Source: Rossellomorea marisflavi (GTDB lineage Bacteria > Bacillota > Bacilli > Bacillales > Bacillaceae_B). Taken from it: DNA of 46,161 bases. Under the pieces are notes generated by a model that worked only from the letters and a program-made list of their open reading frames with translations, was not told the DNA's origin and searched no databases. The first letter of the stretch is position 1; each line of letters starts with the position of its first letter. The translations under genes were made by a program, and so were the position numbers. The DNA is taken from NCBI RefSeq assembly GCF_001274775.1, contig NZ_LGUE01000004.1, forward strand, positions 1-46,161, in the 5' to 3' direction. This document shows, one piece after another, positions 1 through 7,773 of this stretch.

Positions 1-58
1 TGCATGTATTAGGCACGCCGCCAGCGTTCGTCCTGAGCCAGGATCAAACTCTCCATAA
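1..58 (-). rRNA. 16S rRNA, 5' end only (partial)
   Basis: The reverse complement reads GAGAGTTTGATCCTGGCTCAG, minus the limit of the window a canonical 16S 5' end, followed by the conserved bases of helix 3 to about position 60 of the molecule. The gene runs off the left edge. It is the first gene of an rRNA operon, with a double promoter at 181-303. In B. subtilis an rrn operon also lies next to ygxA. The mature 5' end is placed within a few bases of 58. Confidence 0.97.
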
Positions 59-180
59 AAAGTTTGAATAGCTCTTAAAATAAATCTAGAATTAACGTTG
101 ACGTGTTTGTCTTGTTTTGTTCAGTTTTCAAGGTTCAAATAGATTGTAAGCGCTTCGTTTCTCCCTGAAGCGACCTTTTA

Positions 181-209
181 ATCTTATCAAGTTGTCATCC
201 CTTTGTCAA
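181..209 (-). promoter_or_regulatory. rrn promoter P2 (sigma-A)
   Basis: On the minus strand TTGACA (204-209) and TAAGAT (181-186) are 17 bp apart. The leader that follows contains the CTTGAAAACTGAACAAA segment that is common before Bacillus 16S genes and resembles the antitermination/processing region. Confidence 0.88.
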
Positions 210-231
210 CAACTTTTTTTCATTTTATCAG

Positions 232-268
232 GTCGCCACTGACCGTTTTGCTGTCGTTCAGCGGCGAC
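232..268 (-). other. Hairpin between rrn P1 and P2
   Basis: GTCGCCGCTGA and TCAGTGGCGAC on the minus strand form an 11-bp stem with one G-U pair around a 15-nt loop. It would be present only in transcripts from P1. Its function is unknown. Confidence 0.55.
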
Positions 269-274
269 TTAACT

Positions 275-303
275 ACTATATCAAGCCTTATAAAAGAAGT
301 CAA
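275..303 (-). promoter_or_regulatory. rrn promoter P1 (sigma-A)
   Basis: On the minus strand TTGACT (298-303) and TATAGT (275-280) are separated by 17 bp. With P2 this forms the tandem promoter pair typical of Bacillus rRNA operons. Confidence 0.85.
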
Positions 304-326
304 CACAAATTGATATTTTAATATAA

Positions 327-1193
327 TTATTTTTTAACCCTGTAATACCTATGGTAAATCCCCTGCCCTTTGGTTTCCACATCAACCACCTCGATGAAGC
401 CCTTATCCGTCAGATACTCGATCATCATGCTCAGATCCACAGAATAATGTTTGGCTCCTTCATTATTCAAGAGTTCCTGGAATGTCCAATACTCTTTTTG
501 CTCCAGTATACTGATGAGGTGCTCTGAAGCTACCTTCATCCTCGAATGGATAAGGAATTCACTTGCCAGGAAAAGAAGCTCCAGACGCTTGTCGATTTCC
601 TCATCACTCGTCACCAGCTCTTCATACAGCTTGTAAATTTCCGGTTCAATCTGCTTGACCTGATTCCACACGGTCACTTCAGGATGGAATCCATGCTCGA
701 TGACAGAGAGCCTTGCAAGATGATGAAGGGAATGGACAATATGATTATAGGCATCAAGGTAATGTTTACTCTCGAAGAATACCTTTCCATCCATATATCG
801 TCTGATCAGTTTGGCAAACTCGAGACCCATTTTGATTTTCCTTCCATAGAAAGGGAAGTCCCTCAGTTCGATCTTCAGATTCTGGATGAACTCATTCCGA
901 TCAAATAATACTTTCCCATTGAAAATCCAGTCGATGACTTTACGGTTGGAACCAAGCAGGATCCATTCCCGGAGCTTTTCCTCCGTCACCACGTGCAGGG
1001 CTGCTTTTTGATCTTTATAGGAATAATGCTTGATGAAGACAGGCTCTTCCGCCTCCTTCACCACAAGGAACAGGACGATATCAAAGGTATCGGTCAGGGG
1101 GCTGAATTTGTTACTCTGTTCTACCAACAGGGCGCCCAGCGTATTGGGGTGACTGGTACGCTCCTGGTATATCGGTCTTAAAATGTCTTCCAT
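327..1193 (-). CDS. ygxA: YgxA, nucleotidyltransferase-like protein
   Basis: A 288-residue protein recognised as YgxA from its sequence and its position between an rrn operon and ygzB/perR. The family carries a nucleotidyltransferase-like domain (about residues 1-120) followed by a helical region rich in His, Arg and Glu (about 120-215) and a C-terminal winged-helix-like part (about 225-288). No substrate is known and I do not see an intact catalytic G-S/D-x-D nucleotidyltransferase motif, so activity is uncertain. The ATG at 1193 is preceded by GGAGGAG at good spacing. The protein has no membrane segment and is expected to be cytoplasmic. It is monocistronic and divergent from ygzB. Confidence 0.85.
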   Translation of the reverse strand: MEDILRPIYQERTSHPNTLGALLVEQSNKFSPLTDTFDIVLFLVVKEAEEPVFIKHYSYKDQKAALHVVTEEKLREWILLGSNRKVIDWIFNGKVLFDRNEFIQNLKIELRDFPFYGRKIKMGLEFAKLIRRYMDGKVFFESKHYLDAYNHIVHSLHHLARLSVIEHGFHPEVTVWNQVKQIEPEIYKLYEELVTSDEEIDKRLELLFLASEFLIHSRMKVASEHLISILEQKEYWTFQELLNNEGAKHYSVDLSMMIEYLTDKGFIEVVDVETKGQGIYHRYYRVKK

Positions 1194-1347
1194 TGCTTAC
1201 TCCTCCACATCAATCATTGGTTGGTAACTATTTCGACATGAACACTGGATTTCCTTCTGTAATTATAGTCATTTTTCGACAAACGTCATTCCCGTCCCAC
1301 GTTCCATCCTGATTATGGTATAGTATTTTTTTAGGAGGGGGATGGAG

Positions 1348-1701
1348 ATGGCAAAGAAGTATTCTAGCAAAATCAATAAAATCCGGACCTTTGCGTTAAG
1401 CTTGGTTTTCATCGGATTCATCATTATGTATGTAGGTATCTATTTTAGACAGCACCCGTGGGTCATGACAACCTTCATGCTATTGGGGTTTCTGTCAATC
1501 ATCGGAAGTACGGTCGTCTACTTCTGGATCGGCATGCTCTCGACGAAGGCCGTCCAAGTGACGTGTCCCAATTGCGGGAAGGTCACGAAGGTGCTCGGGC
1601 GTGTCGATATGTGCATGTATTGCAATGAGCCGCTTACGTTGGATCCGAAGCTTGAAGGCGAAGAGTTCAACGAAGACTATAATAAAAAACGCAGCCGATA
1701 G
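1348..1701 (+). CDS. ygzB: YgzB, UPF0295 membrane protein with zinc-ribbon-like CxxC pair
   Basis: A 117-residue protein of the UPF0295 family. Residues about 12-35 and 40-65 form two hydrophobic membrane segments. The C-terminal half has CPNCGK and CMYC, two CxxC knuckles 15 residues apart that probably bind zinc. An ATG at 1342 is also in frame, but the AGGAGG at 1333-1338 is only 3 nt from it and 9 nt from the ATG at 1348, so 1348 is preferred. The gene lies between ygxA and perR as in B. subtilis. The role is unknown. Confidence 0.85.
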   Translation: MAKKYSSKINKIRTFALSLVFIGFIIMYVGIYFRQHPWVMTTFMLLGFLSIIGSTVVYFWIGMLSTKAVQVTCPNCGKVTKVLGRVDMCMYCNEPLTLDPKLEGEEFNEDYNKKRSR

Positions 1702-1729
1702 GGACCTTAACTGGCCCCTATCTTTTTTT
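1697..1729 (+). terminator. Terminator of ygzB
   Basis: GATAGGG pairs with CCCTATC around a short loop and is followed by seven T residues. The stem begins at the ygzB stop codon. Confidence 0.85.
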
Positions 1730-1741
1730 ATAATGCGCAAC

Positions 1742-1771
1742 AAAAAAGAATGGTCCGGTTGGGCCATTCTT
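1742..1771 (-). terminator. Terminator of perR
   Basis: On the minus strand AAGAATGG and CCATTCTT form a stem with a 10-nt loop followed by TTTTTT. The stem overlaps the perR stop codon. Confidence 0.82.
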
Positions 1772-2216
1772 AATGGGTTTCTTTGTTGATTTTACTGCAT
1801 TCAGGACAAGTTCCGTAAATCTCCATGCGATGACTGTTAACCTTGAATCCCGTCACGTGAGAGGCGAGATGCTCCACTTCATCGAGTCCCGGGTAGTGGA
1901 AATCGACAATCTTTCCGCAGCTATCGCAGATGACATGATAGTGTTCCGTGGTGACAAAATCAAAGCGGCTGGACGCATCCCCGTAGGTAAGTTCCTTTAC
2001 CAGTCCGACTTCACGGAAGACCCGAAGATTGTTATAGACGGTTGCCACACTCATATTAGGGAATTTTCCTTCAAGGGCTTTGTATATGTCATCAGCAGTC
2101 GGATGAGCCATTGATTCAATGAGAAACTCTAATATCGCATGACGTTGAGGAGTTATTCGCACTCCCGTTTCCTTCAATGTCGAGATCGCTTCTTTCAATT
2201 GGCTTTCGTCAGACAT
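1770..2216 (-). CDS. perR: PerR, peroxide-sensing Fur-family repressor
   Basis: A 148-residue Fur-family metalloregulator that represses peroxide-defence genes and senses H2O2 by metal-catalysed histidine oxidation. All expected ligands are present: regulatory-site H38, D86, H92, H94 and D105, and the structural zinc cysteines C97, C100, C137 and C140. The winged helix occupies about residues 15-80. An upstream in-frame ATG at 2222 is only 3 nt from AGAGG; the ATG at 2216 has 9-nt spacing and matches the B. subtilis length better. A near-perfect PerR box overlaps the promoter region, so the gene is probably autoregulated. The peroxiredoxin gene bcp is nearby and a catalase gene lies at 39.5 kb, but only the perR promoter visibly carries the box. 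Confidence 0.96.
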   Translation of the reverse strand: MSDESQLKEAISTLKETGVRITPQRHAILEFLIESMAHPTADDIYKALEGKFPNMSVATVYNNLRVFREVGLVKELTYGDASSRFDFVTTEHYHVICDSCGKIVDFHYPGLDEVEHLASHVTGFKVNSHRMEIYGTCPECSKINKETH

Positions 2217-2249
2217 CGTCATGCACCTCTTTTCATAAAAATTATTAGT

Positions 2250-2264
2250 TTATAATCTTTATAA
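2250..2264 (-). promoter_or_regulatory. PerR box
   Basis: On the plus strand TTATAATCTTTATAA matches the PerR consensus TTATAATNATTATAA with a single mismatch. It lies 3 nt beyond the perR -10 element, where bound PerR would block transcription. Confidence 0.85.
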
Positions 2265-2266
2265 AT

Positions 2267-2295
2267 AGTGTACTAATGGAGCCGCCGATTGTCAA
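2267..2295 (-). promoter_or_regulatory. perR promoter (sigma-A)
   Basis: On the minus strand TTGACA (2290-2295) and TACACT (2267-2272) are 17 bp apart, immediately upstream of the PerR box. Confidence 0.75.
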
Positions 2296-2307
2296 TCCAT
2301 GCCACCA

Positions 2308-2856
2308 TCAACCATGCAAATTTTTCTCTTCCTCACCCATCTGCTGGTTGATGTATCTCCCTGCCACGAACAGATAATCAGACAAGCGGTTCAAATAGGA
2401 TAGAACGAGAGGATTGACCGGTTCATCGATACCTACCGCTTCCCGCTCAGCCCTTCTCACAATCGTCCTCGCAGTGTGGAAAGCAGCTCCTGATGGATGG
2501 CCACCGGGCAGGATGAAATTCGTCAGCGGAGTAAGCGTCCCATCGAGGGCGTCAATCTGTTCTTCAAGTTCTTTCACATGCTCCTCCTCCAGCTTCCATT
2601 TCACTTCCTTGCCCTCGGGGGTGGCAAGCTCTGCCCCTACGTGGAACAGGATCGTCTGCACTTTGTGAAGGAAGGCCTCGAATGAGTCTTTCCCTTCGAA
2701 GAATTCATTTTTTATATGGCTTAGTGCCAGTCCAAGCATGGAATTTGCTTCATCGCATGTTCCATATGCTTCTACACGCTGATCCTTTTTGGACACTCTG
2801 GTACCGTATATAAGGGATGTCGATCCTTTATCCCCGGTCTTTGTATAAATTTTCAC
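2308..2856 (-). CDS. yvqK: PduO-type cob(I)alamin adenosyltransferase
   Basis: A 182-residue ATP:cob(I)alamin adenosyltransferase, which transfers the 5'-deoxyadenosyl group of ATP to cob(I)alamin to make coenzyme B12. The signature N-terminus KIYTKTGDKGSTSL (ATP-binding loop) and the helix RTIVRRAERE, both typical of PduO/MMAB enzymes, are intact. The start is GTG at 2856, with AAGGGG 8 nt upstream; longer in-frame extensions run into the upstream gene. The stop codon of the preceding 2-hydroxyacid dehydrogenase is 1 nt away, so the two form an operon. In B. subtilis this gene (yvqK) is elsewhere. Confidence 0.92.
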   Translation of the reverse strand: MKIYTKTGDKGSTSLIYGTRVSKKDQRVEAYGTCDEANSMLGLALSHIKNEFFEGKDSFEAFLHKVQTILFHVGAELATPEGKEVKWKLEEEHVKELEEQIDALDGTLTPLTNFILPGGHPSGAAFHTARTIVRRAEREAVGIDEPVNPLVLSYLNRLSDYLFVAGRYINQQMGEEEKNLHG

Positions 2857-2857
2857 C

Positions 2858-3805
2858 TTAATAACCCCTTTCAGTATCAATGATATTGATAAGCTCTTCA
2901 CCATTATGATATGCAAGCAGATTGGTTTTAAATATGGAGAGCGCTCTCGGCATATAGTGTTCCGTTATGCTCGACACATGAGGTGTGATGGTGATCGACT
3001 CCTCTTCCCAGAACGGATGATCTGCAGGCAGGGGTTCATCCTTGAATACATCCAGGTAGATCTTCTCAACCAGGTGATCCCCGGCAGCACGGAGGAGTAC
3101 TTCCTCCTCTACTAGATCGCCCCTCCCGATATTGATGAAGGCGGCGCTCTCTTTCATGGCTTTGAAGTGATCGATTGTCAACAGGGAGCGGGTCTCCTTC
3201 GTACTTGGAAGGACCGAAACGATATAGTCAGCAGATCCAAGGACCTTATCCATCCCTTCAAAGGTGTACATCTCATCGAAATGGTCTTTTGCCTCACCGG
3301 ATGAATTGATGCCGATCACCTTCATCCCGAATGCTTTTGACAGCCTGGCGACCTCCCCTCCGATCGCTCCGGCACCGAGAACGAGGAGCACATGATCATG
3401 AAGCTCCGCTGAGCCGATCCGACGCGACCACGTCTTCTCTTTCTCCTGCTCACCGATGACAGGGAATTTCTTCGCATGCTGCAGCATCAGGCCCAATGTA
3501 AACTCGGCCATGGGGATCTTATGGATCCCCCTTGCATTTGTCACCATGATCCCTCTTTCACGGATGGAATCGAACGGCATCTTCTCCAAGCCGGCAGACG
3601 TTACCATGATCCACTTCAACTGCTGGCAATTTTCAAGAATTTCAGGGGTCAAGTCCTCCCCCATTGTTACAGCAATTTGGGCCTCAGCCAGTATTTCCCC
3701 AGCTTCCTTCACATTTTTGCAGAAGTGAAATTGCTGATCAGGAAATTCACGCTTCAGCTCCACACGGAAATCTTCTTTCGGCTCATATGTAAATACAACA
3801 TCCAT
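2858..3805 (-). CDS. D-isomer-specific 2-hydroxyacid dehydrogenase family protein
   Basis: A 315-residue NAD(P)-dependent oxidoreductase with the two-domain fold of phosphoglycerate/glyoxylate reductases. The dinucleotide loop LVLGAGAIGGEVA lies near residue 140. The catalytic set is visible: Arg in INIGRGDLV, Glu in VFKDEPLP and His in TPHVSS. The substrate cannot be read from sequence. An in-frame ATG at 3832 has no ribosome binding site; AAAGGAG precedes the ATG at 3805 at a somewhat long distance, so the start is moderately certain. It is the first gene of a two-gene operon with the cobalamin adenosyltransferase, downstream of a terminator. Confidence 0.88.
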   Translation of the reverse strand: MDVVFTYEPKEDFRVELKREFPDQQFHFCKNVKEAGEILAEAQIAVTMGEDLTPEILENCQQLKWIMVTSAGLEKMPFDSIRERGIMVTNARGIHKIPMAEFTLGLMLQHAKKFPVIGEQEKEKTWSRRIGSAELHDHVLLVLGAGAIGGEVARLSKAFGMKVIGINSSGEAKDHFDEMYTFEGMDKVLGSADYIVSVLPSTKETRSLLTIDHFKAMKESAAFINIGRGDLVEEEVLLRAAGDHLVEKIYLDVFKDEPLPADHPFWEEESITITPHVSSITEHYMPRALSIFKTNLLAYHNGEELINIIDTERGY

Positions 3806-3871
3806 CGCGACACCCACACTCCTTTCTCCCATTTTATCACACTGCCATACAGCCCTCTAATCTCAAGCGGC

Positions 3872-3901
3872 AAAAAAAGAGGGCGGTCATCGACCGGCCC
3901 T
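3872..3901 (-). terminator. Terminator downstream of bcp
   Basis: On the minus strand AGGGC-CGGTC-GAT-GACCG-CCCT forms a compact hairpin with one bulged C followed by C and seven T. It is about 110 nt beyond the bcp stop; I see no gene in between. Confidence 0.8.
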
Positions 3902-4011
3902 GTCTATGGGAGACTGACTTATTTGAGGAGGTTGCCCTACTCTTACTATATGTACCTGCAGTAAAAGTGAATGGACAAACGCCTCTGAAAGGAAAAATAT
4001 GCGATTTCTCT

Positions 4012-4476
4012 TCAGGAAAGATGCTCTTCGATGTATTGAAGGGCCTCTTCCACATGTCCCTTCACCTTCACCTTCCTCCACTCCTTGGAGAGTCTGCCTT
4101 CTTTATCGATGATAAAAGTGGAGCGTTCGATACCCATGTATTCTTTTCCGAAGTTCTTCTTGAGCTTCCAGGCTCCGTATGCCTCAGCCACCTGATGATC
4201 TTCATCCACAAGAAGCTGGAATGGAAGGCCATGTTTCTCAATGAACTTTTCATGGCGTTCGGCCGGATCGGGGCTTACACCGATGATGACCGCATCAAGC
4301 TCTTCAAAATTCTCATGATGGTCTCGGAAGTCACAAGCCTCTGTCGTACATCCCGGTGTCATATCTTTCGGATAAAAATAGAGCACAACATTCTTGCCTC
4401 TGTAATCGGATAGTTTCACTGTTTCACCATTATTCGCCTTCAGTTCGAATTCCGGTGCCTTTTGACCAACTGTCAT
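4012..4476 (-). CDS. bcp: Bcp-type thioredoxin-dependent thiol peroxidase (peroxiredoxin Q)
   Basis: A 154-residue peroxiredoxin of the BCP/PrxQ family that reduces H2O2 and organic hydroperoxides using thioredoxin. The peroxidatic cysteine is C43 in DMTPGCTTEAC and the resolving cysteine is C48, five residues later, which is the atypical 2-Cys PrxQ arrangement. Length and sequence match B. subtilis YgaF, which also neighbours perR and gsaB. The ATG follows GGAGG with 9-nt spacing. It is probably monocistronic; no PerR box was seen at this gene. Confidence 0.95.
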   Translation of the reverse strand: MTVGQKAPEFELKANNGETVKLSDYRGKNVVLYFYPKDMTPGCTTEACDFRDHHENFEELDAVIIGVSPDPAERHEKFIEKHGLPFQLLVDEDHQVAEAYGAWKLKKNFGKEYMGIERSTFIIDKEGRLSKEWRKVKVKGHVEEALQYIEEHLS

Positions 4477-4533
4477 CCTTTGATCCCTCCATATATTTGA
4501 TTACCGATAGCGTAACCAAAACAGGGATAAAAC

Positions 4534-4947
4534 TCAACTTATTCGATCATCTTTTGGCCTCATGAAGCTTTTAACCACAAAGGCAGCCGGTACGGTATAG
4601 CCCAGCCACGATTCTATGAGGGCGACACCCCGACCGACCCCGACCGGCGTAACGTCACCGTATCCAAGAGAGAAGAGCGTCACGCCGCTGAAGTAGATGC
4701 TCGTGAAGAAATGTTCAATGAAGGTACCACTGATGGGGGCACCATCTTCCACCAGGATCTGTACCCCCTCAAGATCGAGAAGAAGGTAAATGGCACCGAA
4801 ACCGATCATGATGGTCAGGTAGCACATCCCCAGAAAGAAAAAATGGTGCAGGGAAAAAACGTGGTCCTTTTTCCCACTGGGAGTGAAAAGAGCCCATACG
4901 CTCATCATCATGCAAAGAAAGATCATTGATCCGATCACATACAGCAT
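4534..4947 (-). CDS. Two-transmembrane potassium-channel-like protein
   Basis: A 137-residue membrane protein of the Ion_trans_2 type. Hydrophobic segments at about residues 2-20 and 34-58 precede a pore region with the selectivity-filter sequence SLGYGDVTP (about residue 95), then a C-terminal hydrophobic segment at about 105-130. The GYGD core is the potassium signature. There is no RCK/TrkA-N or other cytoplasmic regulatory domain, so this is a bare pore subunit or works with a partner encoded elsewhere. The ATG at 4947 lies at better distance from GAGGG than the one at 4953. It is divergent from gsaB. Confidence 0.8.
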   Translation of the reverse strand: MLYVIGSMIFLCMMMSVWALFTPSGKKDHVFSLHHFFFLGMCYLTIMIGFGAIYLLLDLEGVQILVEDGAPISGTFIEHFFTSIYFSGVTLFSLGYGDVTPVGVGRGVALIESWLGYTVPAAFVVKSFMRPKDDRIS

Positions 4948-5029
4948 CCGCATCCCTCATCCATGAGCTTGTCTTCTAATATGTACGCATCCTTCGGCGA
5001 AAACATTCTCATATCCAGTATTCCCCTAT

Positions 5030-5059
5030 TTGCTAAACCCTGTGGCACAGTACTACAAT
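5030..5059 (+). promoter_or_regulatory. Probable gsaB promoter
   Basis: TTGCTA (5030-5035) and TACAAT (5054-5059) are 18 bp apart, 37 bp upstream of the gsaB start. Confidence 0.5.
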
Positions 5060-5095
5060 AGAGAAGGAAGTTTCAAAGAATACTAGGAGGTTACC

Positions 5096-6382
5096 ATGCA
5101 ATTTTCTAAATCAGAATCATTACATACAGAAGCCCTGGAACATATCGTCGGTGGCGTGAACAGCCCATCACGCTCGTATAAAGCAGTCGGCGGCGGGTCT
5201 CCCGTCGCGATGGAACGCGGAGAAGGGGCATATTTCTGGGACGTCGACGGGAATAAGTACATTGACTACCTTGCTGCCTACGGTCCGATCATTACGGGAC
5301 ACGCTCATCCCCACGTGACAGAAGCCATTAAAACCGCTGCGGAGAACGGGGTGCTATACGGTACGCCGACTCGCCATGAAGTCAAGTTTGCGAAAATGAT
5401 CAAAGAAGCGATGCCTTATATGGATAAAGTGCGTTTCGTCAACTCCGGTACAGAAGCCGTCATGACGACCATCCGCGTTGCACGTGCCTACACCGGTAAA
5501 GATAAAGTCATCAAGTTCGCGGGCTGTTACCACGGACATTCCGACCTTGTCCTTGTGGCAGCAGGTTCAGGTCCGTCCACGCTTGGTACTCCGGATTCAG
5601 CAGGTGTCCCGAAAAGCATCGCCCAGGAAGTGATCACTGTTCCATTCAATGAAATCGGACCTTTCAAAGAAGCGATGGAAAAATGGGGCGACCAGATCGC
5701 AGCCGTTCTTGTCGAGCCGATTGTAGGAAACTTCGGGATCGTCGAGCCGAAGGAAGGCTTCCTCGAAGCCATCAATGATATCGCTCACGAAGCCGGCTCC
5801 CTTGTGATCTATGATGAAGTCATCACGGCATTCCGCTTCATGTACGGAGGAGCTCAGGACCTTCTCAAAGTGAAGCCCGACCTGACCGCACTCGGAAAGA
5901 TCATCGGAGGAGGACTTCCGATCGGTGCCTACGGCGGTAAAAAAGAGATCATGGAGCAAGTGGCTCCACTCGGACCTGCTTATCAGGCTGGAACGATGGC
6001 CGGCAATCCGGCATCGATCCTGTCGGGAATCGCCTGCCTTGAAGTACTCCAGGAACAAGGTGTGTACGAAAAGCTTGATGCACTCGGCGCCAAGCTTGAA
6101 GAGGGAATCCTCGCAGCAGCCAAGAAACACGGTACACCGATTTCCATCAACCGCCTTAAAGGAGCTTTGACCCTCTACTTCACTGAAGAAACTGTAGAGA
6201 ACTATGAGCAGGCAGAAGCCACAGACGGGGAAATGTTCGCCAGGTTCTTCAAACTTATGCTGAATCAGGGGATCAATCTTGCACCATCGAAATACGAAGC
6301 ATGGTTCTTGACCACTGCCCACACAGAAGAAGATATCGATGCGACACTCGTTGCCGTCGATAAAGCCTTCTCGCAGCTTTGA
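5096..6382 (+). CDS. gsaB: Glutamate-1-semialdehyde 2,1-aminomutase (HemL/GsaB)
   Basis: A 428-residue class III PLP aminotransferase that converts glutamate-1-semialdehyde to 5-aminolevulinate in the C5 tetrapyrrole pathway. The PLP-binding lysine is K268 in [30 protein letters not shown] and the YDEV motif with the cofactor-binding Asp (about residue 240) are present. The ATG follows TAGGAGGTTACC. The position beside bcp/perR and ygaE matches the second B. subtilis copy, gsaB (hemL2), rather than the copy in the hem operon. It is monocistronic, with its own terminator. Confidence 0.96.
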   Translation: MQFSKSESLHTEALEHIVGGVNSPSRSYKAVGGGSPVAMERGEGAYFWDVDGNKYIDYLAAYGPIITGHAHPHVTEAIKTAAENGVLYGTPTRHEVKFAKMIKEAMPYMDKVRFVNSGTEAVMTTIRVARAYTGKDKVIKFAGCYHGHSDLVLVAAGSGPSTLGTPDSAGVPKSIAQEVITVPFNEIGPFKEAMEKWGDQIAAVLVEPIVGNFGIVEPKEGFLEAINDIAHEAGSLVIYDEVITAFRFMYGGAQDLLKVKPDLTALGKIIGGGLPIGAYGGKKEIMEQVAPLGPAYQAGTMAGNPASILSGIACLEVLQEQGVYEKLDALGAKLEEGILAAAKKHGTPISINRLKGALTLYFTEETVENYEQAEATDGEMFARFFKLMLNQGINLAPSKYEAWFLTTAHTEEDIDATLVAVDKAFSQL

Positions 6383-6389
6383 TCTTACC

Positions 6390-6420
6390 GGCCCGCCTCT
6401 TGCCAGAGACGGGCTTTTTA
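6390..6420 (+). terminator. Terminator of gsaB
   Basis: GCCCG-CTCT pairs with AGAG-CGGGC and is followed by five T. Confidence 0.8.
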
Positions 6421-6571
6421 AATTACGCCACCCATGATAATCCCCTCTGCTTCTTCATATACTAAAGAGCCAAACACCCGTTTAATCTCCTTTTCAAAGT
6501 GGTACTAACCCTAGTAAGAAAACCCTTGTGATAACAGGCAGCAACCTTCTGAAAGAAATTGAAATTGCCTA

Positions 6572-6600
6572 TTGATATTGTACTGAAGTACCTGTATAGT
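6572..6600 (+). promoter_or_regulatory. ygaE promoter (sigma-A)
   Basis: TTGATA (6572-6577) and TATAGT (6595-6600) are 17 bp apart, 48 bp before the ygaE start. The spacer contains GTACTGAAGTAC. I see no gene between 6421 and this promoter. Confidence 0.7.
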
Positions 6601-6647
6601 ACAGTATTGTTTATTGAAAAAGTCAAGAATGGAAAGGATCTATATAC

Positions 6648-7733
6648 ATGAAATTTGGTGCCCGCATCCTCAAGACGGGGATTGCGATCGTTTTGGCTCT
6701 CCTTATCTCAGAAATACTGAAACTGCCTGCCCCTGTGTTCGCCGGGATTGCAGCAGTATTCGCCGTACAGCCGACGATCTACCGCTCATACCTGACCATC
6801 ATTGAGCAGGTCCAGGCAAACCTGGTCGGCGCCGGGATCGCCGTGATCTTTGTATTGATTTTCGGCAGCAGCCCTCTTGTGGTCGGCCTTGCGGTCATTA
6901 TCGCCATCGCCATCATTTTGAAACTGAAACTGCAAAACACCATCGGCCTTGCTCTTGTCACACTCATCGCCATCATGGAGGTCACCGATCAGGACTTTAT
7001 AACATTTGCACTCATCCGTTTTTCTACGATTTTGATTGGGGTATTCTCCTCTTTCATCATCAACCTGATCTTCCTGCCACCAAAGTATGAGACAAAGCTT
7101 TTCCACCGGGTTTCGGATTCAACAGAAGAGATCCTGAAGTGGATCAGGCTAAGCACAAGGCACGCAACCGAATTCCACCTTGTAAAAAAAGATCTGGAGC
7201 GTATCAAAGAAAAGCTCATCAAGGTTGATCAGCTTTATCTGCTGTACAAAGAAGAGCGTGAATACTTCAAGCGGAACACGATTGTCAGAAGCCGTAAGCT
7301 TGTTATCTTCAGGCAGATGATTTCCTCCACGTACCGCAGCTTTGAAGTGTTAAAAAGGTTAAACCGCTATGAAAACGAAATCTACCAGCTTCCCGATGAA
7401 CTCCGGGGTGTCATCAAGGCTCAGCTCGATTGTCTCCTGACCTATCATGAACAATTACACCTGAAGTTCATTGGCAAGATGCATCCCCAAGCTGAATCGG
7501 AAGCACAGCAGGATGTTTGCCTTCACCGAAAAGAATTGATGACCATCATGCTGGAGGAAGTCAAGCAGCACACCAAAAACGACGATATCCATAATTTCCA
7601 CCTGCTTCATATCTTCTCTGCCATCTTTGAATACGATGAAAACCTTGAGCATCTGGAGCGATTGATCACAAGCTTCCAGTCGTATCACAAAGAAGATAAC
7701 GAAGTGTCCATCTCGGAAGAAGAAGAAGTATAA
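6648..7733 (+). CDS. ygaE: YgaE, aromatic acid exporter (ArAE) family membrane protein
   Basis: A 361-residue protein. The N-terminal about 145 residues hold four to five hydrophobic segments of the ArAE type (starting MKFGARILKTGIAIVLALLI), followed by a roughly 215-residue cytoplasmic, highly charged helical domain with probable coiled coil. The family is related to the E. coli AaeB/FUSC exporters, and a role in efflux of small organic acids is inferred from family only. AAAGGAT gives a reasonable ribosome binding site. It lies next to gsaB, as in B. subtilis. Confidence 0.85.
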   Translation: MKFGARILKTGIAIVLALLISEILKLPAPVFAGIAAVFAVQPTIYRSYLTIIEQVQANLVGAGIAVIFVLIFGSSPLVVGLAVIIAIAIILKLKLQNTIGLALVTLIAIMEVTDQDFITFALIRFSTILIGVFSSFIINLIFLPPKYETKLFHRVSDSTEEILKWIRLSTRHATEFHLVKKDLERIKEKLIKVDQLYLLYKEEREYFKRNTIVRSRKLVIFRQMISSTYRSFEVLKRLNRYENEIYQLPDELRGVIKAQLDCLLTYHEQLHLKFIGKMHPQAESEAQQDVCLHRKELMTIMLEEVKQHTKNDDIHNFHLLHIFSAIFEYDENLEHLERLITSFQSYHKEDNEVSISEEEEV

Positions 7734-7737
7734 AATA

Positions 7738-7772
7738 AAGAAGGAGCCGATGCTGTCGGCTCCTTCTTTTTT
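7738..7772 (+). terminator. Terminator of ygaE
   Basis: GAAGGAGCCGA and TCGGCTCCTTC form an 11-bp stem with a 5-nt loop followed by TTTTTT. It also lies just beyond the stop of the convergent permease gene and may act on both strands. Confidence 0.9.
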
Positions 7773-7773
7773 G

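Noticed and set aside
3902..4011. Small gene between bcp and its terminator
   Set aside because: Short open frames exist on both strands but none has a ribosome binding site with adequate spacing; treated as the bcp 3' untranslated region.
5597..6322. Minus-strand open frame of 241 codons opposite gsaB
   Set aside because: Antisense shadow of a clear aminomutase gene; low-complexity composition unlike the neighbours and no start signal.
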